A DNA stretch of 55,308 nt from Alloprevotella sp. (GCA_023663135.1 JAMPIE010000004.1:72978-128285), one strand, 5' to 3'. Shown: positions 17,246 through 27,117, numbered from the stretch's first letter. Program-made: numbers and translations. Notes: generated from the sequence alone by a model not told the origin.

Positions 17246-18825
17246 TATTGGATGGGGGTTACAGGTTTCAAGTTGGATAAGACAATGTCGGCATAGCCCG
17301 GGAGGGTCATGAGCGATCGCTGAAAGAACGGGGCTTTATCATCGGCCACCGTCAGGCCTTCGTCGTAGCCAAGCCGGATGGCCATGGACAGAGCCTCGCG
17401 CGCCTTCTCCGGCTCTTGGGCGTGAGCCAGCAGGCAGGCGGCCATGAAATGTGTCACTCCGTCGCGGGCGGCGTCAAACCTCATCATGCTGTTGGCCCAT
17501 ATCAGGGCTTCCTCCTTGCGATCTGAGGCCAAGAGGGCAAATCCGCGAAGCGAGGCTGGGTCGGCGGGGTCGAAGGGAAGGTCGAGCGCTTGCTCCATCA
17601 GCACCCTTCTTTGAGCCTCTGACACGAGCGGAGCGCGGAGAAAATATGCCTCCGGGCGGTTGGAGGGTTCGAGCATTATTGCAGAGGCAAAGGCGGCTGA
17701 GGCCTCCTCGTTATGGCCGGCAGTTATGAGGGCACACCCAAGGGCGAAAAATGCGTCGGGATTTTGATTGTCATCTACGGCTCGCTGCGCGGCGGCAATG
17801 GCCTCGTCGTTGTGTCCCATGAGGTAGAGGGCGCGCGCCCTGAGGGTCGCGGCCTCGCTGTTGACCATGTAGGAGGGGAGGGCATCAAGGGCCTTGAGCG
17901 CTTCGTCGTAGTGGCCAAGAGCTATCTCCGACTCGGCTATGAACATCCCGAGCGAGCCGTCGGCAAAGGGCCCGGCCCCGTTTATCATGTTAAAATCTGC
18001 AAGGGCTGAGGCGTGGTGGCAGTGGGCCTGCGAGATTGTGGCTCTAAGGTAACGGAGTGTGCCTGAAGTGGGGTTGTCCGTGATGGCTTTCTCGAGTGCG
18101 GTCATCATCTTGTGATAACCCTTATAGCTGAGATTGGCCAAGGCCTGCATGGCCTCGGCTGCTCCTTTGTCGTTACACCCAATTGCGGCAATGTATTGGG
18201 CAATGACCTCATCGTCGCGCCCCAGAGCTTCATAAATCTTGGCTTGGGTGATGTAGGAGGAGGAGGAACCGGGGTCGAGAGCCACCCCCTCTGCGGCATA
18301 TTTGAGGGCCATATCAGAGTCTCCATTGAGGGCGGCGGCATTGGCCAGGCCAAAGATGGCGTCGGCGTCGTGGGGGTTGGCGCGGCGCACTCGATTAAAC
18401 GCCTCCATCGCCTCCGGGTAGCGCTCCAATTCAGACAAGACTCGACCCTTGGCCATGAGCACTGAGGGCACCCCGGGGATGATTTCACCGGCCGCAACGA
18501 GGTCGGCCAGGGCGGCCTCATAGTCCATCTGCATCTCATAGAGGCTGGCACGCTGCGACAAGATCTCAAACCGTGCCTCCTTCTCCCCCTTAGGGACGAG
18601 CCTCAGGGCTTCGTTGAGGTCAGAGAGAGCCGGGGCGGTGAGCCCTTGCGAGAGATACTCGGTGGCGCGGGAGAGATAGAGGTCGTAGCTTGAAGGTTTT
18701 TTGGCAATCAGCTCGGTGTAGGTGGCTATGATGTCGTCTGACACCGGATTAAAGTCTTGCGCGACGAGGGGGAGGTGCATCGACGCTAAGGCCATTATAA
18801 GGAGGGAGGTTGGTAAGGGTTGCAT
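17245..18825 (-). CDS. Exported tetratricopeptide-repeat protein
   Basis: 526 residues. An N-terminal signal peptide (cleavage near LVAQ-DF) is followed by tandem TPR units across nearly the whole length (for example ANPHDADAIFGLANAAALNG and AEGVALDPGSSSSYITQAKI). It ends with a short Pro-rich tail. No enzymatic motif. TPR arrays mediate protein-protein contacts; the periplasmic partner is unknown. The gene is 10 bases from kdsA and overlaps purE by one base, so it travels in a housekeeping operon. Specific function not recognised. Confidence 0.85.
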   Translation of the reverse strand: MQPLPTSLLIMALASMHLPLVAQDFNPVSDDIIATYTELIAKKPSSYDLYLSRATEYLSQGLTAPALSDLNEALRLVPKGEKEARFEILSQRASLYEMQMDYEAALADLVAAGEIIPGVPSVLMAKGRVLSELERYPEAMEAFNRVRRANPHDADAIFGLANAAALNGDSDMALKYAAEGVALDPGSSSSYITQAKIYEALGRDDEVIAQYIAAIGCNDKGAAEAMQALANLSYKGYHKMMTALEKAITDNPTSGTLRYLRATISQAHCHHASALADFNMINGAGPFADGSLGMFIAESEIALGHYDEALKALDALPSYMVNSEAATLRARALYLMGHNDEAIAAAQRAVDDNQNPDAFFALGCALITAGHNEEASAAFASAIMLEPSNRPEAYFLRAPLVSEAQRRVLMEQALDLPFDPADPASLRGFALLASDRKEEALIWANSMMRFDAARDGVTHFMAACLLAHAQEPEKAREALSMAIRLGYDEGLTVADDKAPFFQRSLMTLPGYADIVLSNLKPVTPIQ

Positions 18826-18835
18826 TGAAAGAGAT

Positions 18836-19657
18836 TTATTCGGGGAGATTGTCGATGCATCGACGCAGGGCTGTCAGGCGCCGAAGGAGGATTGGAAGCT
18901 GGTGGAGCGGGAGCATGTTGGCACCGTCGCTCTTGGCCACGGAGGGGTTGGGGTGGGTCTCTATGAACAGGCCGTCAACCCCCACGGCAATGCCGGCTCG
19001 AGCTATGGTGTCGATCAGGTCGGGGCGACCGCCGGTCACTCCCGCCGGCTGGTTGGGCTGCTGGAGCGAGTGGGTGGCATCGAGGATCACCGGACATCCA
19101 AATTTTTGCATCGCCGGGATGCCGCGAAAGTCCACGATGAGGTCTTGATAGCCAAAGGTGGTGCCCCGCTCGGTCACGGCTATGTCGCCGGCTCCGGCAG
19201 CGCGGAGCTTGTCTACGGCAAAAATCATCGCCTCGGGGGAGAGGAACTGTCCTTTCTTGATGTTGACGGCGCGGCCGGTCCGGGCGGCGGCCACGAGGAG
19301 GTCGGTCTGGCGGCAGAGGAAGGCCGGAATCTGGAGCACGTCAACCCCAAAGTCGGCGGCCATCATGGCCTCGTCGGCCGAGTGGATGTCGGTCACCACG
19401 GGGATTCCAAAGGTGTCGCGCACCTTGCTGAGCACTCCCAGGGCCTCGCGGTCGCCTATACCGGTAAAGGAGTCGAGGCGCGATCGATTGGCCTTGCGGT
19501 AAGAGCCTTTGAAGATGTAGGGGATGCCGAGTGGGGCGGTGAGCTTCACTATTGTCTCGGCTATGTCGAGGGCCATCTTCTCCCCCTCTATCACGCAAGG
19601 GCCGGCCAGGAGGAAGAAGTTGTCTTTGCCGGGGGCGAGTATATGTTGATTAGTCAT
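18836..19657 (-). CDS. kdsA: 3-deoxy-D-manno-octulosonate 8-phosphate synthase
   Basis: 273 residues. It makes KDO-8-P from PEP and arabinose-5-phosphate for the lipopolysaccharide core. Motifs LLAGPCVIEGE, FKGSYRKANRS, VVTDIHS, DATHSLQQP and FIETHPNPSVAKSDGANML are complete. The Cys in AGPCVIE, together with the His, Glu and Asp of the latter two motifs, fits the metal-dependent class; the E. coli metal-free enzyme has Asn at that position. It overlaps rsmE by 8 bases. Confidence 0.95.
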   Translation of the reverse strand: MTNQHILAPGKDNFFLLAGPCVIEGEKMALDIAETIVKLTAPLGIPYIFKGSYRKANRSRLDSFTGIGDREALGVLSKVRDTFGIPVVTDIHSADEAMMAADFGVDVLQIPAFLCRQTDLLVAAARTGRAVNIKKGQFLSPEAMIFAVDKLRAAGAGDIAVTERGTTFGYQDLIVDFRGIPAMQKFGCPVILDATHSLQQPNQPAGVTGGRPDLIDTIARAGIAVGVDGLFIETHPNPSVAKSDGANMLPLHQLPILLRRLTALRRCIDNLPE

Positions 19658-20366
19658 TGCTGTTGGCTTGGTCTATGATATGAAAAGTCTGGAGAGCAGT
19701 GAGGGCCGCTGTCTCGGTGCGCAGTCGGCAGGGGCCGAGGCTCACCGGAGCCCATTCCCTCTCGAGTGCCGCGCCAATCTCTTCGGGCGAGAAATCTCCC
19801 TCGGGCCCTATCAGGGCTATGGCCGAGGTCAGAGGGCAATATTCGCGGGCTAAGTTGCGCCGGGGGATGGATGGGTCGCAATAGGCTATGAAGCGCTGAT
19901 GGTCGGCAAAGGCGGCTATGACCTCCTCTACGGGGGTGAGTGGGTCGATTGCCGGCAGAGAGGCTTTGAGCGACTGCTTCATAGCCGACTGGGCAATCTT
20001 CTCCAGCCGGGCGGTTTTCAGCTCGCGCCGCTCGGAGTGGCGACATAGGATGGGGATGATGCGGTTCACTCCGGTCTCCACGGCTTTCTCTACGAGCCAC
20101 TCCATGCGGTCGAGATGCTTCGTAGGTGCCACGGCCACGACCAGGTCATGGGACCAGGGGAGGGGCTGCGGAGTCGAGGCGAGGATCTTTACGGAGGTGT
20201 GGCGCTGATGGGGATCTATTATCTCGCATTCATAGGCCATCCCGCGACCGTCAATCACGCGGATGGCATCGCCGGAGCGCAGGCGCAGCACTCGGACGGC
20301 ATGGGCCGAATCGCTCTCGGGCAGGGTGAGGGTCTCGGCTATGTCGGGGGCAAAGAATTGTATCAT
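19650..20366 (-). CDS. rsmE: 16S rRNA (uracil(1498)-N3)-methyltransferase
   Basis: 238 residues. SPOUT-fold methyltransferase. An N-terminal PUA-like domain (about 1-70) precedes the catalytic domain, which has the SAM-binding knot motifs LIGPEGDFSPEEI and LGPCRLRTETAA near the C-terminus. Overlaps of 4 and 8 bases with its neighbours place it in the same operon as the transporter and kdsA. Confidence 0.94.
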   Translation of the reverse strand: MIQFFAPDIAETLTLPESDSAHAVRVLRLRSGDAIRVIDGRGMAYECEIIDPHQRHTSVKILASTPQPLPWSHDLVVAVAPTKHLDRMEWLVEKAVETGVNRIIPILCRHSERRELKTARLEKIAQSAMKQSLKASLPAIDPLTPVEEVIAAFADHQRFIAYCDPSIPRRNLAREYCPLTSAIALIGPEGDFSPEEIGAALEREWAPVSLGPCRLRTETAALTALQTFHIIDQANSND

Positions 20367-21697
20367 ACCTCTGACAATGCAGCGGCCTCGGCCTCTCTCA
20401 CTTCGGCTCCGCTGGCGTTATCGTGACTGTCGTGGAAGAAGAGGGCAAAGAGGATGGCCACCAGGGCTGCATATCCGGCAAATATATACCAGCATATACG
20501 CCAGCCTTCCATCTGGGCTTCGGGCGTTGCAGCTTGATAGACAAAGTGATTGACCACTTGCATTGCGCAGATTGTGCCTATCGAAGCACCCAGGCCGTTG
20601 GTCATGATCATGAAGAGACCCTGGGCCGATGAGCGTATCTCGGGTGTTGTCATCTTGTCTACATACAGGCCGCCCGACACGTTAAAGAAGTCAAAGGCCA
20701 CGCCATAGACGATACACGACACTGCAAACATCCACAAACCGCCGGACAGCGAAGGGTCGCCGGCACCGAAAAATCCGAAGCGCCCCACCCATGCTATCAT
20801 CGACATCAACATCACTCCCTTGATGCCAAACCGCTTGAGGCAGAATGGAATGAGCAGGATGCATAGAGTCTCGGAAATCTGTGAAAGAGAGATGAGTGCA
20901 TTGGCGTTTTGGGCGGCCCAGTCGCTTGCATATTGCGGCAAGTCTTTGAAGGAGGTGATGAAGGGGTTGGCATACCCGTTGGTAATCTGAAGAGCCACGC
21001 CTAAGAGCATCGAGAAGCAGAAGAAGAGAGCCATCTTGCGCTGCTTAAATAGCGAGAAAGCCTTAAGCCCCAGGCTCTCATAGAGCGAGCATCCCTTAGC
21101 CGCGCATGTCACAGGGCAGTGGGGCATCGTCAGCGAATATAGGGCCATGGCAAGCGAGAGGATGGCCGACACAATGAGCTGCATGGCTGTCGACTGGAAA
21201 TGAGCTCCTTCGGGGCCTACATAGTTGACAAAGAGCATGGCGCAGATAAAGCCCACTGTGCCAAAGACCCTTATGGGAGGGAAGGCGGTGACAGTGTCGA
21301 GCCCGGCGCGTGTCAGCGCGTTAAACGACACAGAATTACACAAACCAATCGTGGGCATGAAGAAGGCCACGGAGAGTGTGTAAAGGGTGAAGAGCGGGAG
21401 AAACTCTATCTCCTCTGCCCCGAGGCAGTAGGCACCGGCAGCGCCCATAAACAATCCGGCAAGGAGGTGGGAGAGGGCGAGCATCCGCTGTGCCGGAATC
21501 CATCGGTCGGCTATAATGCCCATGAGTGTGGGCATGAAGAGCGACACTATCCCCTGGACGGCATAAAACCATCCTATCTCTGATGCGAGTCCATGGCCCG
21601 CAAGAAAGTTGCCGAGAGAGGTCAGATAAGCTCCCCAGACAGCAAACTCGATGAAGCTCAGCGCGGCGAGCCTTACTTTGAGCGTGAAGGTATGCAT
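20363..21697 (-). CDS. MFS transporter, nucleoside:H+ symporter family
   Basis: 444 residues with about 12 hydrophobic segments. The N-terminal sequence LSFIEFAVWGAYLTSLGNFL and the GIIADRWIP loop match the NupG/YegT-type nucleoside symporter family (Nuc_H_symport). Substrate is probably a nucleoside but the family also contains proteins of unknown substrate. First gene in a tightly overlapping group with rsmE and kdsA. Confidence 0.85.
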   Translation of the reverse strand: MHTFTLKVRLAALSFIEFAVWGAYLTSLGNFLAGHGLASEIGWFYAVQGIVSLFMPTLMGIIADRWIPAQRMLALSHLLAGLFMGAAGAYCLGAEEIEFLPLFTLYTLSVAFFMPTIGLCNSVSFNALTRAGLDTVTAFPPIRVFGTVGFICAMLFVNYVGPEGAHFQSTAMQLIVSAILSLAMALYSLTMPHCPVTCAAKGCSLYESLGLKAFSLFKQRKMALFFCFSMLLGVALQITNGYANPFITSFKDLPQYASDWAAQNANALISLSQISETLCILLIPFCLKRFGIKGVMLMSMIAWVGRFGFFGAGDPSLSGGLWMFAVSCIVYGVAFDFFNVSGGLYVDKMTTPEIRSSAQGLFMIMTNGLGASIGTICAMQVVNHFVYQAATPEAQMEGWRICWYIFAGYAALVAILFALFFHDSHDNASGAEVREAEAAALSEV

Positions 21698-21744
21698 TGT
21701 GATAGACTGTGTTGTGGCATGTTTTTTTTTCTCTTTATTTTGGC

Positions 21745-22377
21745 CTATTCCTGCTCTCGGCGAGCCTTTATGGCGGCGCTTACTTTGGCGGCCTCCTCAT
21801 AGAGCTCATCGGCTATAAGTTGGCACAGCCGCTCCTCCAGCTCCTCGAGGGAGAGGTCGTCAAGTGGGTCGGAGTCCTTTTTCATATGAGCATCCCCTTC
21901 CTCTTCCTCTTCATCCGGGCTTTCGGCGACTTCTTGCTGAGCATCGGCCATGGTGAAGCCGGTCTCGGCTATGATTTCGGGGGTGGTGTAGATCGGGGCT
22001 CCGGTGCGCATCGCTATCGCTATGGCGTCGGAGGTGCGTGCATCCATCGCTACTTCATGTCCGTCGGGGGCTGTGAATATCAGCTCGGAGGTGAAGAGCC
22101 CCTCATCATATCGATAGATATACACCTCCATCAGTCTGATGCCAAAGGCGTGGGAAAAGGAGGCAAATATGTCGTGGGTGGTGGGGCGAGGAGGCTTCAC
22201 TCTTTCGAGCCTTAAGGCTATCGATTGGGCTTCGGCAGCGCCTATTACGATGGGTATGTAGTGTGGGCCGTTAATCTCGGCGAGAATCAAGGCATAGGCC
22301 CCTTTTTGTATTTCGCGATATGAGAGTCCGAGGACTTTTAGCGGTATGCGGGTCTCTTGTGGGTCGGTCATGTCCAT
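21745..22377 (-). CDS. Bifunctional nuclease-domain (DUF151) protein with C-terminal UVR motif
   Basis: 210 residues. The N-terminal about 140 residues match the BFN/DUF151 domain (VLGLSYREIQKGAYALIL, VIGAAEAQSIALRLE, DARTSDAIAIAMRTGAPI). An acidic linker is followed by a UvrB/UvrC-type motif (LSLEELEERLCQLIADELYE, residues about 166-185). The nuclease activity of the domain is known from plant and bacterial members but its role here is not established. It lies 26 bases downstream of mnmA. Confidence 0.85.
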   Translation of the reverse strand: MDMTDPQETRIPLKVLGLSYREIQKGAYALILAEINGPHYIPIVIGAAEAQSIALRLERVKPPRPTTHDIFASFSHAFGIRLMEVYIYRYDEGLFTSELIFTAPDGHEVAMDARTSDAIAIAMRTGAPIYTTPEIIAETGFTMADAQQEVAESPDEEEEEGDAHMKKDSDPLDDLSLEELEERLCQLIADELYEEAAKVSAAIKARREQE

Positions 22378-22403
22378 GGCGGGTGAGGTGAGAGTGAGGT
22401 GGG

Positions 22404-23513
22404 TTAGCTTGTTGCGATTATCCCTGAGCCGAGGCAGATGGCCTGGTCGGGGGTGTAGATGACGGCAAATTGCCCCGGGGCTATCCCTTGCACCGGGCGG
22501 CTGCTATCAATAGTCCATAAGTCGGTCACGGGGTCGTGGCTGAGCAGGGCGGGGATGAAGTCGGGCGTGTGGCGGTTCTTGAAGGCTATGGGGGCGGCGG
22601 TGCATCCACTCGCATCCCAGGGATTGCGTGTGATCCACCACATCTCGGTCAGTGTCAGCCTTGTCCCATACTGTAAGGGGGTGTCATATCCGTTTGATAC
22701 ATATATTATATTAGAGATGGCATCTTTGCGTATCACAAACCAGGGGCCTCCCGATAGGCCGAGCCCCTTGCGCTGACCTATGGTGTGAAACCACAGGCCG
22801 CGATGTTGGCCAAGCACGCGCCCGGAGGCCAGGTCGACTATGGGACCCGGGTTTTCGCCTAAGTGACGGCGGATAAAATCGTTGTAATTGATGTTGCCTA
22901 AGAAGCATATCCCCTGGCTGTCTTTGCGGAAAGCGTTGGGCATACCGGCCTCCACCGCAATCTCTCTCACGCGCTTTTTGGGAATGTCTCCGATGGGAAA
23001 CACGGTCTTGCTCAGCTGTGGATAGGTTATCCGCGCCAGGAAGTCGGTCTGATCTTTGACGGGATCAACGGCCGTGGCCAGATATTTCAGTCCGTCGTCG
23101 CCTATGAGGGTCGAGGCGTAATGGCCTGTGGCTATGAGGCCAAAGTCTTTCCCCCACCGATCTTCAAAGTAGCCGAATTTGATGATGCGGTTACACATTA
23201 TGTCGGGGTTGGGTGTCAGTCCGGCACGCACTGTCCGCAGCGCATATTCCATCACGTTGTCCCAATACTCCTGATGCAGGCTCACCACTTCGAGCGGCAG
23301 GTGGTAGCGCCGCGCAATGAGCTCACACATCTCTATATCTTCCTCAGCCGAGCAGTCGCCCTCGTCGTTGTCGAGCCCTATGCGTATATAAAAGAGGTGC
23401 ATATCAGGCCCATGACCCTCCTCTACGAGTCGGTGGACGGCCACAGCTGAATCAACGCCCCCGGAGATGAGGCAAGCTATGCTCGTGCCTGATGGAATTG
23501 TGGGCCTGTTCAT
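22404..23513 (-). CDS. mnmA: tRNA 2-thiouridine(34) synthase
   Basis: 369 residues. It thiolates U34 of Lys, Glu and Gln tRNAs. The PP-loop SGGVDS (17-22) binds ATP; the catalytic cysteines are in TPNPDIMCNR and QGICFLG. The central and C-terminal beta domains are complete (QRKGLGLSGGPWFVI and QFAVIY). It starts 4 bases before the doxX stop, so translation is likely coupled. Confidence 0.94.
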   Translation of the reverse strand: MNRPTIPSGTSIACLISGGVDSAVAVHRLVEEGHGPDMHLFYIRIGLDNDEGDCSAEEDIEMCELIARRYHLPLEVVSLHQEYWDNVMEYALRTVRAGLTPNPDIMCNRIIKFGYFEDRWGKDFGLIATGHYASTLIGDDGLKYLATAVDPVKDQTDFLARITYPQLSKTVFPIGDIPKKRVREIAVEAGMPNAFRKDSQGICFLGNINYNDFIRRHLGENPGPIVDLASGRVLGQHRGLWFHTIGQRKGLGLSGGPWFVIRKDAISNIIYVSNGYDTPLQYGTRLTLTEMWWITRNPWDASGCTAAPIAFKNRHTPDFIPALLSHDPVTDLWTIDSSRPVQGIAPGQFAVIYTPDQAICLGSGIIATS

Positions 23514-24028
23514 GCGTCATGCAATATCTCTTCCTCGTTCTCAGCCGGGTCGCCTCGGCGTCCAAGGAGATAGAGCGTGATAAAGTAGTCAACAGAGATC
23601 TTTCCCGGCCCGGCTATGATGATAAACAAGAAGATGCCAATAAACATTATTGGCAGGTAGCCGGGCTGAATCGAGTCTATGGCATAGGTGTAAGAGGCCG
23701 GCAGCAGGTCGTGTAGGATATACCACTCGGCTGCCACCATCGACAATATTGGCGGGATGGCCGACAGGCGGGTCAAGAAGCCAATCATGATCATCAGCGA
23801 GCACACGAGCTCTATGATTATCATCAGGTTAAGGCAGGTTGGCGACGACCACCCCATTACCGTGGGGAAGTCAATCGACAGCAGGTGGTAGTTCACCAAG
23901 TGTCGGATGCCAAACTGCAAAAACATTATCCCCGCAAAGAGGCGCAAGAAGAGCCTTCCGAGGTTGGAGTAGGTGTAGCCGGTGCATTTAAGAAACAGCC
24001 TGGCAAGGAAATCAGAGAATTTGCGCAT
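23510..24028 (-). CDS. DoxX-family membrane protein
   Basis: 172 residues from the ATG beginning MRKFSDFLARLF. An ORF extension to 24181 runs antiparallel through the upstream gene and is rejected as it has no family similarity. Four hydrophobic segments (about residues 19-37, 55-80, 83-100 and 120-145) fit DoxX-type inner-membrane proteins, which are associated with quinone/thiol redox in some systems. It is 28 bases downstream of a thioredoxin-like gene and overlaps mnmA. Function not known. Confidence 0.75.
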   Translation of the reverse strand: MRKFSDFLARLFLKCTGYTYSNLGRLFLRLFAGIMFLQFGIRHLVNYHLLSIDFPTVMGWSSPTCLNLMIIIELVCSLMIMIGFLTRLSAIPPILSMVAAEWYILHDLLPASYTYAIDSIQPGYLPIMFIGIFLFIIIAGPGKISVDYFITLYLLGRRGDPAENEEEILHDA

Positions 24029-24056
24029 ATGGCGAGTGGGCGAGTGCCTGAGGGGG

Positions 24057-24947
24057 TTAGAATAGGTTGGAGAGCATATTGACCAGTTCGTCCACTGAGG
24101 TGTCTTTGCTGATGATGCTCCGCTCTTTGTTGAGGATATAGATGGTGGGGGTGTGGCGAATGTCATAGATGTCGTAGACATCTTCGGCAGCCCCTACCGT
24201 CCAGTTGGCCGGATATTTCGCCGCTTGTGACCGCCAGGTCTCGTCGCCCTCAGAGGGGGTGATGGCCACCACCTTGGCCGCTCCTTGCGAGATGAGGGTG
24301 TTTAGATTGGGGTTGGCAGCCAATCGCCCGCGCGCAATGATGCAGTCAAAGCAGTCGGGCTCGTTGAAGAAGAGTATCACGATTGAGACGGAGTCGGTCT
24401 CAAGACGATGTGTCGCCCCAACCGAGTCAACATACTCCAGCTTGGGCGCGGTCATCCCCTTGCTGCTCTGGCTTATGATGCGCGCTTGCTCGCCAAATCG
24501 GGCTTTCTCAGCCTTGCTTATCTTTTTGTTGGCTGCCACGGCTCGCGCAAAGGGCAGGTAGGCCTCATCGCTCTGAAAGGTGGCCGAGGGGCCATACATC
24601 ATCGACTCGGCGAGCTCGGCCGTGTAGAGCAACACATCGGGATATTTCTCGAGCTTCTCCAAAAACAGGTAGATGGAGCGCATGGCAGCCCTCCGAGACG
24701 TGGCTTTCATCATGTCTACATAGGTGTCAAATGCCTTCACATATCGCTCTTTCGACGAGAGGACGCTCTTGAAGTTACACTTGTCCCAGTAATGGGCTAT
24801 GACATAGTCAGGGCGCTCGTTGATGGATATCTCATCAGGGACATCGGGCATGGGAAACAGCAAGCCCTCATCCTGGGCCGATAGTGGGGCGGTGCCCATG
24901 ATTATGGCGCATAGAATGGCCAAGATGATGATAAGTCGATGAAACAT
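24057..24947 (-). CDS. Exported DUF5106 / thioredoxin-like protein
   Basis: 296 residues with a signal peptide (about 1-24, ending LSAQ). The N-terminal part (about 35-170) is a DUF5106-type helical region (IAHYWDKCNF). The C-terminal part (about 175-296) is a TlpA-like thioredoxin fold with a CxxC, CFDC, in FFNEPDCFDCI and the cis-Pro region RHTPTIYILN. It is likely a periplasmic thiol-redox protein. First gene of an operon with doxX and mnmA; the promoter is 70 bases upstream. Confidence 0.85.
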   Translation of the reverse strand: MFHRLIIILAILCAIIMGTAPLSAQDEGLLFPMPDVPDEISINERPDYVIAHYWDKCNFKSVLSSKERYVKAFDTYVDMMKATSRRAAMRSIYLFLEKLEKYPDVLLYTAELAESMMYGPSATFQSDEAYLPFARAVAANKKISKAEKARFGEQARIISQSSKGMTAPKLEYVDSVGATHRLETDSVSIVILFFNEPDCFDCIIARGRLAANPNLNTLISQGAAKVVAITPSEGDETWRSQAAKYPANWTVGAAEDVYDIYDIRHTPTIYILNKERSIISKDTSVDELVNMLSNLF

Positions 24948-25016
24948 AAGGGTATATTTTCAATGGATGATGTCTATTACCGGTCAGGACGGGCTCACTT
25001 GACCCATTCCGACACA

Positions 25017-25046
25017 CAAAGGTAATGATTTTTCCGCAACTTGCAA
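25017..25046 (-). promoter_or_regulatory. Promoter of DUF5106-doxX-mnmA operon
   Basis: On the minus strand TTG (25044-25046), a 19-base spacer and TACCTTTG (25017-25024). The predicted leader is about 60 bases. It is back to back with the thrS promoter. Confidence 0.65.
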
Positions 25047-25084
25047 TCGCCCTGTCTTTCATTAGCGCACCTGCGCGCAGACAA

Positions 25085-25116
25085 TTTGGATGTTTAGCCC
25101 TTTTTTCGTATCTTTG
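25085..25116 (+). promoter_or_regulatory. thrS operon promoter
   Basis: TTTG (25085-25088), a 20-base spacer and TATCTTTG (25109-25116). The predicted leader before the thrS ATG is about 50 bases. No T-box or other threonine-sensing structure is obvious in it. Confidence 0.75.
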
Positions 25117-25169
25117 CCGCGCATTTGCCACGCGCATCCGTAGGCGCGCGGCCTTAACCCCAATCAAGA

Positions 25170-27107
25170 ATGATCAACATTACATTTCCCGACGGCTCCG
25201 TAAAGCAATTCGAGGCCGGCTCTACCCCCCTCCAGATTGCCGAAAGCATAAGCCCAAGGCTCGCCCAAGACATCTTGGCCGCTTCCGTCAACGATAAGGA
25301 GTGGGACATCTCTCGGCCCATCTTTGAGGATGCTTCGCTGCGTCTCTTTAAGTGGGACGATCCGGAAGGCAAGCATGCATTCTGGCACTCCTCGGCCCAT
25401 CTCCTCGCCGAAGCCCTCCAAGACCTCTTCCCCGGTGTTAAGTTTGGCATCGGTCCTGCCATCGAAAATGGCTTCTATTACGACATAGACCCCGCCGGAC
25501 ACTCTATCACAGCCGCTGACTTCCCTCGCATCGAGGCTAAGATGCTTGAGCTTGCTCGTCAAAAGAGCGAGATAGTCCGCGCCGACATCTCCAAGGCCGA
25601 CGCTCTCAAGCTCTTTGGCGACCGCGGCGAGACCTACAAGTGTGAGCTCATCTCCGAGCTCGAGGATGGCTCAATCACCACCTACACTCAAGGCAACTTC
25701 ACCGACCTCTGCCGTGGCCCACACATCGCTTCCACCGCCCCCATCAAGGCTGTCAAGGTGATGAGCCTCGCCGGAGCCTATTGGCGCGGCGATGAGAAGC
25801 GTCAGCAGCTCGTCCGCGTCTACGGCATCACTTTCCCCAAGAAAAAGATGCTCGACGAGTATCTTGTTATGCTCGAAGAGGCCAAGAAGCGCGACCACCG
25901 CAAGCTCGGCAAGGAGATGGAACTCTTTGCATTCTCCCAGAATGTAGGCGCCGGCCTCCCCCTCTGGCTCCCCAAAGGCGCCGCACTCCGCGACCGCCTC
26001 GAGCAGTTCCTGCGCAAGATACAGAAGCGCTATGGCTATCAGCAGGTCATCACACCACACATCGGCAACAAGCAGCTCTATGTCACCTCCGGCCATTATG
26101 CCAAGTATGGCAAAGACTCATTCCAGCCCATCCATACACCCGAAGAGGGCGAGGAGTATCTGCTTAAGCCCATGAACTGCCCCCACCACTGCGAAATCTT
26201 CCGCGCAATGCCCCGCTCTTATCGCGAACTCCCCCTCCGCCTGGCCGAGTTTGGCACAGTCTATCGCTATGAGCAGAGCGGCGAGCTCCACGGCCTCACA
26301 CGCGTCCGCGGCTTCACGCAAGATGATGCCCACATCTTCTGCGCCCCCGAGCAGATTAAAGATGAGTTCCTCAAGGTGATGGACATCATCCTCTTCATCT
26401 TCAAGGCACTCCACTTCGACAATTATGAAGCTCAGATCTCTCTGCGCGACCCCGACCACAAAGAAAAATACATAGGCAGCGACGAAAACTGGCACCTCGC
26501 CGAGCAAGCCATCATCGAGGCTTGCGCCGAAAAGGGCCTCAACGCTCGCCAGGAGACCGGCGAAGCCGCTTTCTACGGCCCCAAGCTCGACTTTATGGTA
26601 AAGGATGCCATCGGACGCCGATGGCAGCTCGGCACCATCCAGGTTGACTACAACCTCCCCGAGCGCTTCCAGCTCGAATACACCGGAGCCGACAATCAGA
26701 AACACCGCCCCGTTATGATCCATCGCGCCCCCTTCGGATCCATGGAGCGTTTCGTGGCAGTCCTTCTCGAGCACACCGCCGGACGATTCCCCCTTTGGCT
26801 TGCTCCCGACCAGTGTGTCATCCTTCCCATCTCCGAGAAATTCAACGACTATGCCCACGCCGTAGCCGCTCGCCTCGAGCAATCAGATATTCGCGCCATC
26901 GTCGATGACCGCAATGAGAAGATCGGGCGCAAAATTCGCGACAACGAGCTCAAGCGCATCCCCTATCTCCTCATCGTCGGCGAGAAAGAAGCACAAAACG
27001 ACGAAGTTTCTGTAAGAAAACAGGGCGAGGGTGATAAAGGTACGATGAAAATTGCTACCTTTGCCGAGAATTTGACCAACGAGGTCAACCAAATGACCAA
27101 CAACTGA
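25170..27107 (+). CDS. thrS: Threonyl-tRNA synthetase
   Basis: 645 residues. Domain order: TGS (about 1-62), editing domain with the [11 protein letters not shown] motif (about 65-230), class II catalytic core (about 250-535) and anticodon-binding domain (about 540-640). The catalytic zinc ligands are in [19 protein letters not shown] and [12 protein letters not shown]. It heads a translation operon thrS-infC-rpmI-rplT, a conserved order across many bacteria. Confidence 0.97.
   Translation: MINITFPDGSVKQFEAGSTPLQIAESISPRLAQDILAASVNDKEWDISRPIFEDASLRLFKWDDPEGKHAFWHSSAHLLAEALQDLFPGVKFGIGPAIENGFYYDIDPAGHSITAADFPRIEAKMLELARQKSEIVRADISKADALKLFGDRGETYKCELISELEDGSITTYTQGNFTDLCRGPHIASTAPIKAVKVMSLAGAYWRGDEKRQQLVRVYGITFPKKKMLDEYLVMLEEAKKRDHRKLGKEMELFAFSQNVGAGLPLWLPKGAALRDRLEQFLRKIQKRYGYQQVITPHIGNKQLYVTSGHYAKYGKDSFQPIHTPEEGEEYLLKPMNCPHHCEIFRAMPRSYRELPLRLAEFGTVYRYEQSGELHGLTRVRGFTQDDAHIFCAPEQIKDEFLKVMDIILFIFKALHFDNYEAQISLRDPDHKEKYIGSDENWHLAEQAIIEACAEKGLNARQETGEAAFYGPKLDFMVKDAIGRRWQLGTIQVDYNLPERFQLEYTGADNQKHRPVMIHRAPFGSMERFVAVLLEHTAGRFPLWLAPDQCVILPISEKFNDYAHAVAARLEQSDIRAIVDDRNEKIGRKIRDNELKRIPYLLIVGEKEAQNDEVSVRKQGEGDKGTMKIATFAENLTNEVNQMTNN
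27056..27063 (+). promoter_or_regulatory. Possible internal promoter (-7 element) for infC
   Basis: A perfect TAnnTTTG (TACCTTTG) lies in the last codons of thrS, 54 bases before the infC start. No TTTG at the right spacing is seen, and the bases also encode ordinary residues (ATF), so it may be chance. Confidence 0.3.
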
Positions 27108-27117
27108 CCCCCTCTGA

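Noticed and set aside
18722..19678. 318-codon plus-strand open frame over kdsA and the TPR gene
   Set aside because: It runs antisense through two well-identified genes and shows no domain.
24029..24181. N-terminal extension of the DoxX protein
   Set aside because: It overlaps the end of the DUF5106 gene in another frame and is Ser/Pro/Thr-rich with no similarity to the family; the ATG at 24028 fits.
25117..25169. T-box or other aminoacyl-tRNA sensor before thrS
   Set aside because: The leader is only about 50 bases and lacks the T-box sequence and a terminator hairpin.
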